Shown: positions 34,223 to 46,300, counted from the stretch's first letter. The stretch is 64,000 nt of DNA from Haematobia irritans (GCF_050003625.1 NC_134399.1:222760975-222824974), one strand, 5' to 3'. Program-made: numbers and translations. The notes: a model not told the origin generated them from the letters alone.

Positions 34223-35252
34223 AAGGGTGATACGGTCAAAATATAAACTTGACGTATTTCTTTCAATTTTGCATTTAAAAAACCTGACCACCCCTCAGTC
34301 TGAAGGTGTGTGTGTGTAGAATGTTGCTCCTATTTTGATTTTGGAATTCACTCTTCAGTTGTCAAAATGCCGTCCAAGCAAGAAGAGCAGCGTATCAAAA
34401 TTTTGCTCGCGCATCGCGAAAATCCGAGCTACTCGCACGCAAAGCTGGCAAAATCGCTAAAAGTTGCCAAATCAACCGTTACAAATGTAATTAAAGTGTT
34501 TGGGGAACGTTTGTCGACAGCCAGGAAGTCTGGATCGGGGGGAAATCGAAAACCGGAAGCCGCTGAGACGACAAAAAGAGTTGCCGGTAGTTTCAAGCGA
34601 AACCCTAACCTCTCTCTCCGAGATGCCGCAAATAAGCTGGGTGTATCGTCTACAACCGTGCATCGGGCCAAAAAACGAGCCGGACTATCGACTTACAAGA
34701 AGGTAGTGACTACAAATCGCGATGATAAACAAAATTCGATGGTCAAAGCGCGATCCCGGAGTCTGTACACGACGATGCTGACGAAGTTTGACGGCGTGGT
34801 AATGGACGACGAAACCTACGTCAAAGCCGACTACAAGCAGCTTCCGGGACAGGAGTTTTATACGGCAAAAGGAACGGCAAAGGTAGCAGATATTTTCAAG
34901 CACATAAAACTATCAAAGTTCGCAAAGAAATATCTGGTTTGGCAAGCCATCTGTACCTGTGGCTTGAAAAGCAGCATTTTCATAGCTTCCGGGACTGTCA
35001 ACCAAGAAATTTACGTGAAAGAGTGTTTGAATAAACGTCTGCTGCCTTTCCTGAAGAAACACGGTTGTTCCGTACTGTATTGGCCAGATTTGGCATCTTG
35101 CCATTACGGTAAAAGCGAAGGTTAACTGAATATTTTTACTGAATTTTATATTAATTGAACTTGAAAAAGAAATTTAATTTGATTTTTTAAATAAACGATT
35201 TCACCGATTTACACGCGTTTTCCCTTGACCAAATTTTGACCGTATCACCCTT
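34223..35252 (+). mobile_element. Tc1/mariner-superfamily element, 3'-deleted transposase
   Basis: A 1030-bp element flanked by TA at 34221-34222 and 35253-35254. Its TIRs begin AAGGGTGATACGGTCAAAAT at both ends. Excising it restores GGGTCCATATAAGTCCATAT, the family B consensus. It carries a transposase gene from 34367 whose last third is deleted, followed by an A/T-rich 3' UTR. Shorter than the usual ~1.3 kb. Confidence 0.93.
34367..35125 (+). pseudogene. Tc1/mariner transposase, C-terminally truncated (252 aa)
   Basis: The start is the ATG at 34367, after TTGTCAAA; the reading frame extends upstream to a GTG at 34310, but that lies in the 5' UTR. Residues 8-46 form a first HTH (YSHAKLAKSLKVAKSTVTNV) and residues 82-105 a second (LSLRDAANKLGVSSTTVHRA). 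The first catalytic Asp is in VMDDETY (residue 148) and the second in LYWPDLASCHYG (241). The protein ends ten residues later at KSEG, so the third acidic residue and C-terminus are missing, through an internal deletion that still leaves an intact stop and 3' TIR. The DNA-binding half looks complete, so it could in principle bind TIRs without cutting (inference). Confidence 0.88.
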
Positions 35253-35727
35253 TAAGTCCATATCGGGCCAATGATATATATGGGAGCTATATCTAAATCT
35301 GAACCGATTTCAATCAAATTTTGCACACTTGACTATACGATCAAGTGTTATGTTTTTGCAAAATTTCAAGCAAATCTGGGTAAAATTCTGGCTTCTGGGT
35401 CCATATAAGTGCATATCGGGCGAAAGATATATGGGAGCTATATCTAAATCTGAACCGATTTTTTCCAAAATCAATAGGGTTCTATTCTGACCCAAAACAG
35501 GAACTTGTGCCAAATTTGAAACTGCGACCTTGACATTGATCACAAAAATGTGTTCACAGACAGACGGACGGACGGACAGACGGACATGGCTCGATCGACT
35601 CAGGGACCCACCCTGAGCATCATTTTACCAAAAGACACCATGTGTCTATCTCGTCTCCTTCTGGGTGTTGCAAACATATGCACTAACTTATAATATCCTG
35701 TTCCACAGTGTGGCGCAGGGTATAAAT

Positions 35728-37731
35728 ACAGACCTCATTCATCGAATTTTTATTTTCTTTTTGCGATATATTAATAAAGGTATTTATGTACAAATTCCAA
35801 TTTCAAAATCCAAATTATGCCAAGTACTTCAAAGTAAAAACAAATTTCTTAATGCTAAAAAAACTTTAAACCATAGATGCAAATCTTTAAAATAAGTCTT
35901 AGCCTATATTTGAAGCGTTTTTATTTTAAATTTAAAAATTCAATATGTCAGTTGAGTTAAAGACGATTTCTTTAAATTAACAAGTATAAACGGCCGTAAG
36001 TTCGGCCAGGCCGAATCTTATGTACCCTCCACCATGGATTGCGTAGAAACTACGAAAGACTGTCATCCACAATCGAATTACTTGGGTTGTGGTATCTTAA
36101 AACTTCTTAACATCGTTTTTTAAATTGTGAGTTAGTCCATACGTGGTATATATTAGACAAAAAAGTAATGTATAGTTAAGTCTACAAATAATTACGAATC
36201 GATATGGACTTTTTGCACGGTACGTAGATAGCCAGAATTGAACTATGGGGGTCGCTTATATGGGGGCTATATACAATTATGAACTTGATATGGACCAATT
36301 TTTGTGTGATTGGGGATCGATTTATCTGAGGGCCATATATAACTATAGACCGATATGGACTTAGTTAGGCATGGTTGTTAACGACCATATACTAGCACAA
36401 TGTACCAAATTTCAACCCACTCGGATGAAATTTGCTCCTCCAAGAGGCTCCAAAACTAAATCTCGGAATCGGTTTATATGGGCCTATGTATGATTATGGA
36501 CTGATATGGACCACTTTTGGCATGGTTGTTAAATATCATATACTACCACCACGTACCAAATTTCAAGCAGATCGGATGAATTTTGCTTCTCCAAAAGGCA
36601 CCGGAGGTCAAATCTGAGGATCGGTTTATATGGGAGCTATATATAATTATGGACAGATAGGAACCAATTCATGCTTGGTTGTTGGATACCATATACTAAC
36701 ATCACGCACCAAATTTCAACCGAATGGGAAGAATTTTGCTCTTCCAAGGGGCTCTGGAGGTCAAATCTGGGGATCGGTTTATATGGCGGCTATATATAAT
36801 TATGGACCGATTTCGACCAATTTTTCATGGGAGTTTGAGGCCATATATTAAAACCACGTACCAAATTTCAACTGAATCAGATGAATTTTGGTCTTCCAAG
36901 AGGCTCCGGAGGTCAAATCTGGTGATCGGTTTATATGGGGGCTACATATAATTATGGAACGATGTGGACCAATTTTTGCATGGTTGTTAGAGACCATATA
37001 CTAATATCATGTACCAAATTTCAGCCGGATCGGATGAAATTTGCTTCTCTTAGCGGCCTCGCAAGCTAAATAGGTGGATCAGTTTATATGGGGGCTATAT
37101 ATAATTATGGACCGATGTGGACCAATTTTTGCATGGTTGTTAGAGATCGGATCGGATCGGATGAAATTTGCTTCTCTTAGAGGCCTCGCAAGCCAAATTT
37201 GGGGGTCCGTTTATATGGGGGCTATACGTCAAAGTGGACCGATATGGCCCATTTGCAATACCATCCGACCTACATCAATAACAACTACTTGTGCCAAGTT
37301 TCAAGTCGATAGCTTGTTTCGTTCGGAAGTTAGCGTGATTTCAACAGACGGACGGACATGCTCAGATCGACTCAGAATTTCACCACGACCCAGAATATAT
37401 ATACTTTATGGGGTCTTAGAGCAATATTTCGATGTGTTACAAACGGAATGACAAAGTTAATATACCCCCCATCCTATGGTGGAGGGTATAAAAATGTTTT
37501 TCTTTATTTTAAGGAAAATTTGCCTTACTTAAAATATTTATAACTTCAGCAGAGAGATGCAAAATTTCAAGATTTGTGTCTTAAATTTAATGAAAAAAAT
37601 TTTTGAAGCACGGATTATAAATATTCTTTTACTTAAAATGTTATTATTTTAAAGAATTTTGTCCTTAGCATTGCGTAAAATTTGAGTCCCAAAAATTTAA
37701 GGTATATAATCTTCCAATATTATTTTGAGTG
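35728..37731 (+). repeat. Family I MITE split by DINE-A (probable)
   Basis: The flanks 35730-35978 and 37491-37731 share family I vocabulary (AAATTTAAAGACGATTTC, TTTAAAGAATTTTGTCC). The right edge ends TATTTTGAGTG followed by TA, like other family I ends. A complete DINE-A lies between them. The left edge is unclear. Confidence 0.5.
35979..37490 (+). mobile_element. DINE-like family A element
   Basis: The 5' end AACAAGTATAAACGG is followed by the palindrome TTCGGCCAGGCCGAA and TACCCTCCACCATGG. The body holds seven diverged 153-bp units (36240-37230), one with an internal GATCGGATCGGATCGG expansion at 37146. Then come the conserved block, ACGGACGGACATGC and the 3' hairpin ending GGTGGAGGGTATAAA. 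Like the copy at 2275 it lacks the 29-bp minisatellite. Confidence 0.87.
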
Positions 37732-37734
37732 TAC

Positions 37735-38371
37735 AAATGGGAAAAAAGTGATATTTAGTTCCACAAAATTCTCATAGTATGACAAACGTATTTTAAAATT
37801 GCACAATTGTAGTATTAAGAGAAACTATAATGACTACATCACGTTTCATAGGTTTGAACCCTCGTAAGACACTGACAGAACTTATCTTGTTCTTTGACAA
37901 GACATTGTCCCCGAGTCCTTCAATAGTTGATGGATTATGGAAATTTCTGATGTCCTTTTATATTGTTACAAAATTAGTCCAAGAGTTGAATTCAAAATTC
38001 TCATTTTCTTTTATATCCACTCAAATTGCTTTCTAGAGCTCTATTTAATTCGTTGGACCATTATTTCGACCAGAGTGAGCCAAAACAATATGCTTTACAT
38101 AATCCGTAATACAGCCGGTGTTATACATGCTCCACTGGTCAAGCAACAATAGGAAATATCAGGATTGATACGTTTGTATTTTTTTTTTTACTTTTTTGAC
38201 AAAAAAAAAGTACCGTAGTACCCCGCGAAATATTTAGTAATTTCTTTTAAATATCAAAACCAGTCCATAGACTTAGAATTAGAGCTGTCGAATGGAGCCA
38301 AAACTATTCGACTTACAACTTTAGCCAAATCCTCAGAACTCCTTCATTTATTTTTACATTCTCGGTATAAC
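37735..38371. other. Unassigned repeat DNA; no gene
   Basis: The first ~130 bp (AAATGGGAAAAAAGTGATAT onward) match sequence at 32515-32650 in front of the family B body, so it is a degraded family B piece. The rest has no recognisable feature apart from a T-rich run at 38178-38200. Confidence 0.55.
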
Positions 38372-38373
38372 TA

Positions 38374-39162
38374 ACAGGTTGGCTGATAAGTCCCCGGTCT
38401 AACAAAGAAAAACACATTTTTTTGTCAAAATTCGTTTTTATTATTCAACATAGTTCCCTTCAAGAGCGATACAACGATTATAACGACATTCCAATTTTTT
38501 GATACCATTTTGGTAGTACTCCTTCGGTTTTGCCTCAAAATAGGCCTCAGTTTCGGCGATCACCTCTTCATTGCAGCCAAATTTTTTCCCTGCGAGCATC
38601 CTTTTGAGGTCTGAGAACAAGAAAAAGTCGCTGGGGCCAGATCTGTAGAATACGGTGGGTGGGGAAGCAATTCGAAGCCCAATTCATGAATTTTTGCCAT
38701 CGTTCTCAATGACATGTGGCACGGTGCCTTGTCTTGGTGGAACAACACTTTTTTCTTCTTCACATGGGGCCGTTTTGCCGCCATTTCTACCTTCAAACGC
38801 TCCAATAACGCCATATAATAGTCACTGTTGATGGTTTTTCCCTTCTCAAGATAATCGATACAAATTATTCCATGCGCATCCCAAAAAACAGAGGCCATTA
38901 CTTTGCCTGCGGACTTTTGAGTCTTTCCACGCTTCGGAGACGGTTCACCGGTCGCTGTCCACTCAGCCGACTGTCAATTGGACTCAGAGTGTAGTGATGG
39001 AGCCATGTTCCATCCGTTGTCACATATCGACGGAAAAACTCGGGTGTATTATGAGTTAACAGCTGCAAACACCGCTCAGAATCATCAACACGTTGTTGTT
39101 TTTGGTCAAATGTGAGCTCGCGCGGCACCCATTTTGCACAGAGCTTCCGCATATCCAAAGTG
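38374..39162 (-). mobile_element. Irritans-type mariner, 5'-truncated
   Basis: The 3' TIR at 38374-38402 reads ACAGGTTGGCTGATAAGTCC (window plus strand), with TA at 38372-38373. The transposase pseudogene runs to about 39160, where homology ends and unrelated DNA starts. The other TIR and N-terminal domain are missing. The TIR matches that of the mariner at 13612-16189, so both belong to one subfamily. Confidence 0.88.
38560..39158 (-). pseudogene. Irritans-subfamily mariner transposase, catalytic fragment
   Basis: Two frames on the minus strand. 39158-38898 gives LCAKWVPRELTFDQKQQRVD and FFRRYVTTDGTWLHHYT, where the usual MDETW has become TDGTW. A frame break follows near 38985. 38898-38560 gives MASVFWDAHGIICIDYLEKG, VLFHQDKAPCH (second Asp) and LLPHPPYSTDLAP. 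A one-base loss right after this shifts the frame so the third Asp (normally in the APSD motif) reads APAT. The whole HTH region is gone. Dead copy. Confidence 0.88.
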
Positions 39163-40505
39163 TTTTCATCTCCCTCAATGCGGACTACTAGGTTAGTATC
39201 TAAAATAATCTTAAAAATTAGTGACTTACATTTTGTATTAAATCACACGAACTGCTTTAAGCCATTCAAAGCCTTAACCAAATCTAGGACATATGACACT
39301 GTGTGACTGTTGTGTGATAATCATAATAATTGACTTTGCTCTTGGCTTAAGTGGCAAATTGAAGAAACATGTTCAACGTTCAACATCACAGTAAACTTCG
39401 AGCACTTCTCACACCCCTTCAACTTCTTCATTAATGCCAACCACCGTTCGTTCCTAAGTGTAATCAAAAGAAACTTTGTAACTTTCTCGGATAGGACAAG
39501 ACAAGAAGCCTTAAAGGCACAAAAGGAACAATTATTGACTTATTGTTCATATGCTCATATTTGTATTTCCTTCATCTTCATCTATTTAGGGCTTAAATTA
39601 AAGATGAAAGTGTTTTCCATTACATCGAACTCCCACCTATATTCGAAGGCATGCTAGGACAATTTACTCTTAACACATACTGTGCGTGTGTCATCATAAT
39701 CATGGTATTCTTCATTTGATTTGAATTCATTTTCTGCTAGGATTCCACCTAAGGTGGTTGAATTGAAGAAGACATAAATATGCCTTAGATAGGCATGTGA
39801 CATAGGCTTGGAATAATTTTCCTCAAAAAGGTTGAGTACTATAAAATGAATCGAGAGACAAGGCGAACATGCAGAGAGACATGCATATGGTTGTAAGGAA
39901 GATAATATTTTGAAAAAAAAAATCACTTAACTGAAAAAATGTCACTATTAAATAACATTTCTATGTAAAGGACTTTCTTTCTTCCCTAGATGCCTGGACA
40001 TCTCCAAGGAAATTTTTAATATGGTAAACTCCATTTGATGATAAGTGTGCCCTCTGGCTGGCCTGCATAATGCATGAATGAAAAAAAGTGGACAATGGCC
40101 TTAGAAAATCTTAGCAGCATTCCTTTACGATTCACATTTTTTTCTGGATGATTTCTCTCCATAGTCTTACATACACATATGTCCAGAGGTTGGCATGCAA
40201 CTAAGATTCCCAAAAAGGACTACTACTGGATAACTACAAAGAATTCGAAAATTGTATTTTATTGCAGATTTTTATTGTTATGACAACAGCTAATCTTGAT
40301 GAAGGCAAGCATTTAAGGTATGTTTTTATTACTTTAAGATGTAATGGAATTGTGATATGTAACAATTTGCTACTTTTCAGCACCTCATGACATAAAAGTA
40401 TGTCCAACAATTCGTTTGCAAGGAATTGTTCAAATGGACTGTATGGAATGTTGCATAAAGAAAGATAATTTTATTTCCTGAATATTTTATATGCCATATA
40501 CTTGA
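39163..40505. other. AT-rich stretch with no recognisable gene
   Basis: Open frames up to 90 codons (39654-39926, minus) carry no recognisable domain. No terminal repeats or tandem arrays were seen. This is one of the longer apparently unique stretches in the window. Confidence 0.55.
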
Positions 40506-40507
40506 TA

Positions 40508-40775
40508 ACAGCAAGTATATACAACCAAAATTCGACCGGGCCAAATCTAAAATACTCATCACCATAGAACGCATACAAAAATTCTCTTTGAAAACATCTC
40601 CCGGTAATGGATTGTCACATATAACATCACAACTTCGGCTGCTGATAAAAATTGGTGCATATTATGTTATTATTAGTACTTAGGGACTTTGTTATAGACA
40701 GACTTGATATGGAAAATAGAATGAAAATATCAAGTTTCATATGATTTCAGATCTAAAAGCGGTAGATCTGATCTG
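40508..40775 (+). repeat. DINE-like 5' end fragment
   Basis: Starts AACAGCAAGTATATACAAC, then TTCGACCGGGCCAAAT (a decayed form of the family palindrome) and AATACTCATCACCATAGAAC in the sub-terminal position. It runs into a 29-bp array at 40775, the same order as in full-length family A. No 3' end follows. Confidence 0.65.
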
Positions 40776-41092
40776 TCAAAATTTTATTTCTATAGAAAAT
40801 TTTGTCAAAATTTTATTTTTATAGAAAATTTTTTCAAAATTTTGTTTGTGTAGAAATTTTTAGTCAAAATATTATTTCTATAGAAATATTTGTTAAAATT
40901 TTATTTGTTTAAAAAATTTGTGAAAATTTTATTTCTTTCTATAGAAAATTTTACAAAAATTTTATTTCTATAGAAATTTTGCCAAAATATTTATTTTTAT
41001 AGAAAATTTTGTCAAAATTGTATTTCTATAGACAGTTTTGCAAAAATTTTATTTCTATAAAAATGTTGTCAAAATATTATTTTTATAGAAAA
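40775..41092 (+). repeat. 29-bp minisatellite array
   Basis: About ten diverged units of the TTTCTATAGAAAATTTTGTC type. Cut at 41092 by the 3' end of a Helitron fragment. Confidence 0.9.
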
Positions 41093-41412
41093 CTAGCGGA
41101 CCCAGTTGCACTTTGTTGCAACCAACCAAAGAAGAAATTAAATATTATAGTTTATTTTATGAATATGAAATTTAATATTGTCAATCCAAAATATTTTGAT
41201 ATACAATGTTTTTCGTTTGCCCATTTGAAGCGAGTACAAACAAACAATTTGGAGCTCCAACTCTTGAGCAGGCCACGTATAGCTGTCCATGTGAAAAACA
41301 CGGCTCCTCCAAATGTAATCCACATATTTGAAGCGTTTGCCCTTGCGCCTTATTGATGGACAAATGATAGACGCACTGGGAATTGCAAACGCTTAAATTC
41401 AAAGGCATGTCT
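41093..41412 (-). mobile_element. Helitron 3' end with helicase C-terminal fragment
   Basis: On the minus strand the sequence ends GGGTCCGCTAG at 41093, with CTAG as terminus and T as the next flanking base. A 6-bp stem lies at 41105-41122 (GTTGCA, loop of six, TGCAAC), eight bases before CTAG, a canonical Helitron 3' end. Upstream, 41408-41181 reads in one frame: INKAQGQTLQICGLHLEEP, then CFSHGQLYVACSRV (helicase motif VI region) and TKNIVYQNIL. This is the last ~65 residues of a PIF1-type RepHel helicase domain. The segment before INKAQGQ looks frame-damaged. 5' truncated at about 41412, next to D3. Confidence 0.85.
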
Positions 41413-41754
41413 GTTCACCCTAAAAAAAATCGCTTCTGTAACATATACTGCCAAACACATTTTGCTTCAAGCATATACATTTTTGGGTATTGCCCACACA
41501 TTTATATATTTGATTTCTTCCAATATATAATATGTTTGAAAGCATATTGGTCTAAACAATATAATATGTTTGGGTAGTCTAAGTTCCAAACATTATGTAT
41601 TTTTCCATCCAAATTCAATAATGTTGACTTCCAAAAAAAATATATGTTATTATGTGAACATATAATATGTTTGGAAACATTTTGAACCCAAAAATATTAT
41701 ATGCTTAGACGAATTTTCTCCCAAAAAAGATTGTGCTCAAAAATTTTTTCACTT

Positions 41755-42140
41755 CCATGAGTTTTTTAGTTCTTAGCACCTTTTTCTGTAATAAAAACAT
41801 TGCAGAAGAAATTATTCAATTTTATAATTTTTTTTAATTTTTCCTCTTACCGGACGGGGATTCGAACAGCGAACCACACAGTTTGTAAGCCAGCACACTA
41901 TCCACTGGGCTACGTAGCTGTTATGGTCATCAAGAGATAATTATCGTTATAAGTTATATTTATATAGCATAGCTTGCGGCGCCCACGAGCCGATGCAAAC
42001 ATAACATTGTTAAACATACATTTGTTGGCGAAGTGGATCAGTGGTTGGTACGTCCGCCTTGCATGTCAAGGTTCCTGGGTTTTTTTACATATATTCCAGA
42101 TACGTTCGGAATATCCCGAAAAGGTGTTGAACATTAAGGT
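41755..42140. repeat. Paired divergent tRNA-like module, copy in D3
   Basis: The minus-strand tRNA-like unit at about 41925-41850 shows TAGCCCAGTGGATAG and GTTCGAATCCC. The plus-strand unit at about 42027-42085 shows GTGGATCAGTGGTTGG and CGCCTTGCATGTCAAGG, its B-box partly lost. Same order and spacing as 3785-4235, inverted. Not a functional tRNA. Confidence 0.65.
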
Positions 42141-42167
42141 TAACGATAACCATTCAAAAGCACATTA

Positions 42168-42768
42168 CAGTCGACTCCGCTTTAGCGCAATGCGCTTTAC
42201 TGAAAATCCTTGGATAACTGAAATCGATCGCATTCCCCAGTTGTTTTTTCTGTCCATTTCATTTAAATTACTCCGCTTTAGTGAAACTCCGCTTAACTGA
42301 AAAAATCGAATTACTGAAAAGTTTTTTGTGTTCAAATGAGTTTCGTCACATTAGTATGACTTCGCTTTACTGAAAATGCCACATTCTCGCTATTGAGAGA
42401 GAGTACATTTTCTTCTCCGTATTGAGAACGCTTTATTTCAAGTGAAGATGGCACTTTCAAAACAGTTTAAATCACTCTGTAAATAAAATCAACTGAAAGG
42501 TAAAATTGTAGATGGCACACACACGGAATCAATCACCTTGTTTTTATTATTTTATGTACATAGCATTGGTCATAAGTTCGGTTAACTGAAATTGAGTGGA
42601 TTTTTTTCCAGTTATACGGAGTCCGCTTTACTGAAACTTTTTCAGTTATCCGAAGTTCGCATTACTGGAAGTTTTTTTCAGTTATCCGTAGTCCGCTTTA
42701 GCAAAAACTTCGGATAACTGAAATTAAAGGGCTGCATTTTTAACGTTTCAGTAAAGCGGAGTCGACTG
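42168..42768 (+). mobile_element. pogo/Tigger-like MITE
   Basis: A 601-bp element flanked by TA at 42166-42167 and 42769-42770. Its TIRs are CAGTCGACTCCGCTTTA and TAAAGCGGAGTCGACTG, 17 bp and perfect. Inside, short motifs such as CGCTTTACTGAAAAT, CGGATAACTGAAA and TCAGTTATCCGAAG recur in both orientations, echoing the TIRs. No transposase. A pogo-like origin is inferred from the CAGT start, TA duplication and TIR-like internal repeats. Confidence 0.9.
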
Positions 42769-42889
42769 TATATTTATATTCTAAACAGTAATTTTACAAC
42801 CAGCACATAACTTTATTTTGATGTGAACAATTCTTTGCTGGCATGTAGCACCATTAATTTAGAAATACAAATAAATATGAATTCTTAAG

Positions 42890-43181
42890 GCCGCTAGATG
42901 TTTTTCAACACTTTATTTTAAAGACTTTTTACTTGAAACATAACATAATTTCTATTGGAAGTCTTGCTTTTAACGGACTTTTTATAGCATATGAAAAAAG
43001 CTGGAAAAGCGAAAAATTAAAATTTGCTTCATAGAGTCAAATACACAAAACCCACATCTAAAAGAGAATTGGGGGTTAAAAGTATCCTTACTTGAATTCT
43101 CCGCTTCATTGGCTGGGAATCAATACCAAAATTGTTAAAGTAGAAACACAATCTTTGGAACCGGGCATGCTTTTTTCAGTG
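42890..43181 (-). repeat. Family I MITE fragment
   Basis: Matches the left part of I1 in reverse (ACTTTATTTTAAAGAC, AGCGAAAAATTAAAATTTGC, TTGGAACCGGGCATGC). It ends TTTTTTCAGTG followed by TA at 43182. The other end is missing. Confidence 0.7.
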
Positions 43182-43384
43182 TATAGTGCCCTTTCGTTAG
43201 TTTTTATGAAGATCCCTTTAATTACCTTTGTTTGAATATTAAGACTTACTCGTCCTACGTTCTGATTTGTTTGACGAAACAAAAAAAAATTTGCCCGTAA
43301 AGCGAAAATGATAAACAAAACTTATGCCCTTTTTTCAAATGTCTTTTCTCTTGGTTCTGAATGAATTTTTTGTTTTTTTTTTTT

Positions 43385-46300
43385 GTAAAAATTTTATTTC
43401 TATAAAAAATTTTGTCAAAATTTTATTTCTATAGAAAATTTTGCAAAATTTTATTACTATAGAAGAATTTGTCAAAATTTTATTTCTATAGAAAATTTTG
43501 CAAAATTTTACTTCTATAGAAAATCTTGTCAACATTTTATTTCTATAGAAAATATTGTCAAAATGTTATTTCTATAGAAAATATTGTCAAAATTTTATTT
43601 CTATAAAAAATTGTGTCAAAATTGTATTTCTATAGATAATTTTGTGAACATTTTCTTTCCATAGAAAATTTTCTTAAAATTTATTATTTATTTATTATTA
43701 TTATATTATCAAAATATTATTTCTTAGATGATAGCCTAAGTAGCTAATAATAGATTATTTTCTATTATTCTTATATTTACTATAAGTTTAGTAAATAAAT
43801 AAATTAATAAATATTATGTCTTTAGGAAATTTTGTAAACATTTTATTTCTATAGAAAATTTGTCAACATTTTATTGATATAGAGAATTTTTTATAAATTT
43901 TATTTCTATAGAATATTTTATCAAAATTTCAATTATATAGTAAATTTGTTAAAGTTTTATTTCTATGGAAATTTTTGTTAACATTTTATATTTATAGAAA
44001 ATTTTGCCAACATTTTATTTCTATAGAAAATTTTCTCAAAATTTTATTTCTATAGAAGATTTTGTGAAAATTTCATTCCCGTGGAAAATTTTCTCAAAAT
44101 TTTATTTCTATACACAGAAAAAAATATCACCAAAATATTTCCAATTAAAAAGTTCAATTAATAAATTAATTAATACAATTAACTTTTTAATCATGATAGC
44201 AACATTAAGTTAATTAAGCCAGTGATTGAAAATTTTAAAATTTTTAATTAAAAAATTAATTGATACCATTAACTTTTTAATCAAATTCGGAAGACTTATT
44301 CAGTTAAAAAAAGTGCTGATTTTTTTTAATTTTTAATTAAAAATGTATTTCAAACAATCATTTGTTAATCCAAATAAAAACTCTAAGTCAATTCAGAAAG
44401 TAATTAAAAATAGTTACCTTTTTTAATTAATAAATTAATTGAGTTTTACAATCAACATCAATTAAATTTTTAATTGAATCAATTAAAAAATTAATTGAAA
44501 TTTGCTGAAAAAATCAATTAATTCTTTAATCAAGAATTTTTTCTATGCCCAATTAAAACTGTGATTGATACTATCATTTTCGTGATTGAAGACATTTCAA
44601 TTAAAAAATTAATTGGATCAATTAATTTGGTGATTGAATCAGAAAATTTTTTTTTGTGTGTAGAAAGTTTTGTCAAAATTTTATTTCTATACAAAATTTT
44701 GTCAAAATTTTATTTCTATAGAAAATTTTGTCAACATTTTATTCTATAGAAAATTTTGCAAAATGTTATTCCATAGAAAATTTTGCAAAATGTTATTCCT
44801 ATTGAAAATTTTCTTAAAATATTATTTCTACAGCAAATATTGTCAAAATGTTATTTCTATAGAAAATCTTATTAAATTTTTATTTCTATAGAAAATTGTT
44901 TAAAAAAGTATTATTTCTATATAAATTTTTGTCAAAGTTTTATTTCTATAAAAAATTTCGTCAAAATTTTATTTCTATATATAATTTTGTGAACATTTTA
45001 TTTCTATAGAAAATTGTATTTTTATAGAAAATTTGTCAACATTTTATTTCTATAGAGAATTTTTATAAAAATTTTATTTCTATAAAGTATTTTATCAAAA
45101 TTTCAATTATGTAGCAAATTTGTTAAAGTTTTATTTCTATAGAAATTTTTGTTAAAATTTTATTTCTACAGAAAATGTTGTCAAAATTTTATTAAAATTT
45201 TATTTCCATAGGAAATGTTGTCCAAATTTTTTTTCTGTGGAAAATTGTGTCAAAATATTATCTCTTTAAGGAATTTTGTAAACATTTTATTTCTATAGAA
45301 AATTTGTCAACATTTTATTGCTATAGAAAATTTTATAAAAATTTTATTTCTATAGAATATTTTATCAAAATTTCAATTATATAGTAAATTTGTTAAAGTT
45401 TTATATCTATAGAAATTTTTGTTAAAATTTTATTTCTATAGAAAATTTTGCCAAATTTTATTCTATAGCAAATTTTGTCAAAATTTTATTTCTAAAGAAG
45501 ATTTTGTGAAAATTTTACTTCTGTAGAAAACTTTATAGACACTTTTATTTCTATAGAAAAGTTTGTAAAAATTTTATTTATATAAAAAATTTTGTCAAAA
45601 TTTTATTTCTATAGAAAATTTAGCAAAAATATTATTTCTTTAGAAATTTTGTCAAAATATTATTTTTATAGAAAATTTTGTCATAATTGTATTTCTATAG
45701 AAAATTTTGTCAAAATTTTATGTCCGTAGAAAATTGTCTCAAAATATTATTTGTAAACATTGTATTTCTATAAAAAATTTCTATAGAAAATTTTGGAAAA
45801 ATTGTATTTCTATAGAAAATTTGTCAACATTTTATTTCTTTAGAAAATTTTGTCAAAATTGTATTTCTATAGAAAATTTTGTCAAAATTTTATTTTTATA
45901 GAAAATTTTGTCAAAATTTTATTTCTATAGAAAATTTAGTCAAAATTTTATTTCTATAGAAAATTTTGTCAAAATTTTATTTCATTCGAAAATTTTGTAA
46001 AAATTTTATTTATAAAAGTTTTGTCACTATTTCATTCTAGAGGAAAATTTTATTTGTATGGAAAGTTTTGTCAAAATTTCCTTCCTGTGGAAAATTTTCT
46101 CAAAATGTTATTTCTATAGAAAATTTTGTCAAAATTTTATTTTTATCAAAATTTTGATTATATGGAAATTTTTTGTCAAAATATTATTTCTATAGGAATT
46201 TTTGTTAAAATTTTATTTGTATAGAAAATTTTGTAAAAATTTTACTTCTACAGAAAACTTTATAGACACTTTTATTTCTATAGAAAAATTTGTCAAAATT

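Larger units (their letters stand above)
32507..35727 (+). mobile_element. DINE-like family B element, 5' end lost, with nested insertions
   Basis: The body starts with AGATTTAAATTTTCGATACC at about 32650. It has units with GGGAGCTATATCTAAATCTG (32930, 35280, 35430), a GACGGACGGACGGACAGACG tract at 35565 and the terminal hairpin GTGTGGCGCAGGGTATAA ending at 35727. The 5' AACAAG end is absent. Three insertions lie inside: an unassigned block (33055-33455), MITE I1 (33456-34108) and a Tc1/mariner element (34223-35252). Confidence 0.78.
41416..43375 (+). mobile_element. TA-type element D3, broken by later insertions
   Basis: The left end CACCCTAAAAAAAATCGC at 41416 and the left arm match D2 and D4. 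Then follow the paired tRNA-like module (41755-42140), a pogo-like MITE (42168-42768), a family I piece (42890-43181), and at 43183-43375 an inner D segment (GTGCCCTTTCGTTAG, GATAAACAAAACTTATGCCC) corresponding to the middle of D1. The right end is cut by a 29-bp array. The assignment of 43183-43375 to the same copy is inference. Confidence 0.65.

Noticed and set aside
34429..34903. Several minus-strand frames of 60-80 codons
   Set aside because: Shadows of the Tc1/mariner transposase on the plus strand.
42027..42300. 108-codon frame over the D3 module and pogo-like MITE
   Set aside because: It crosses the boundary between two unrelated repeats, so it cannot be an ancestral gene.
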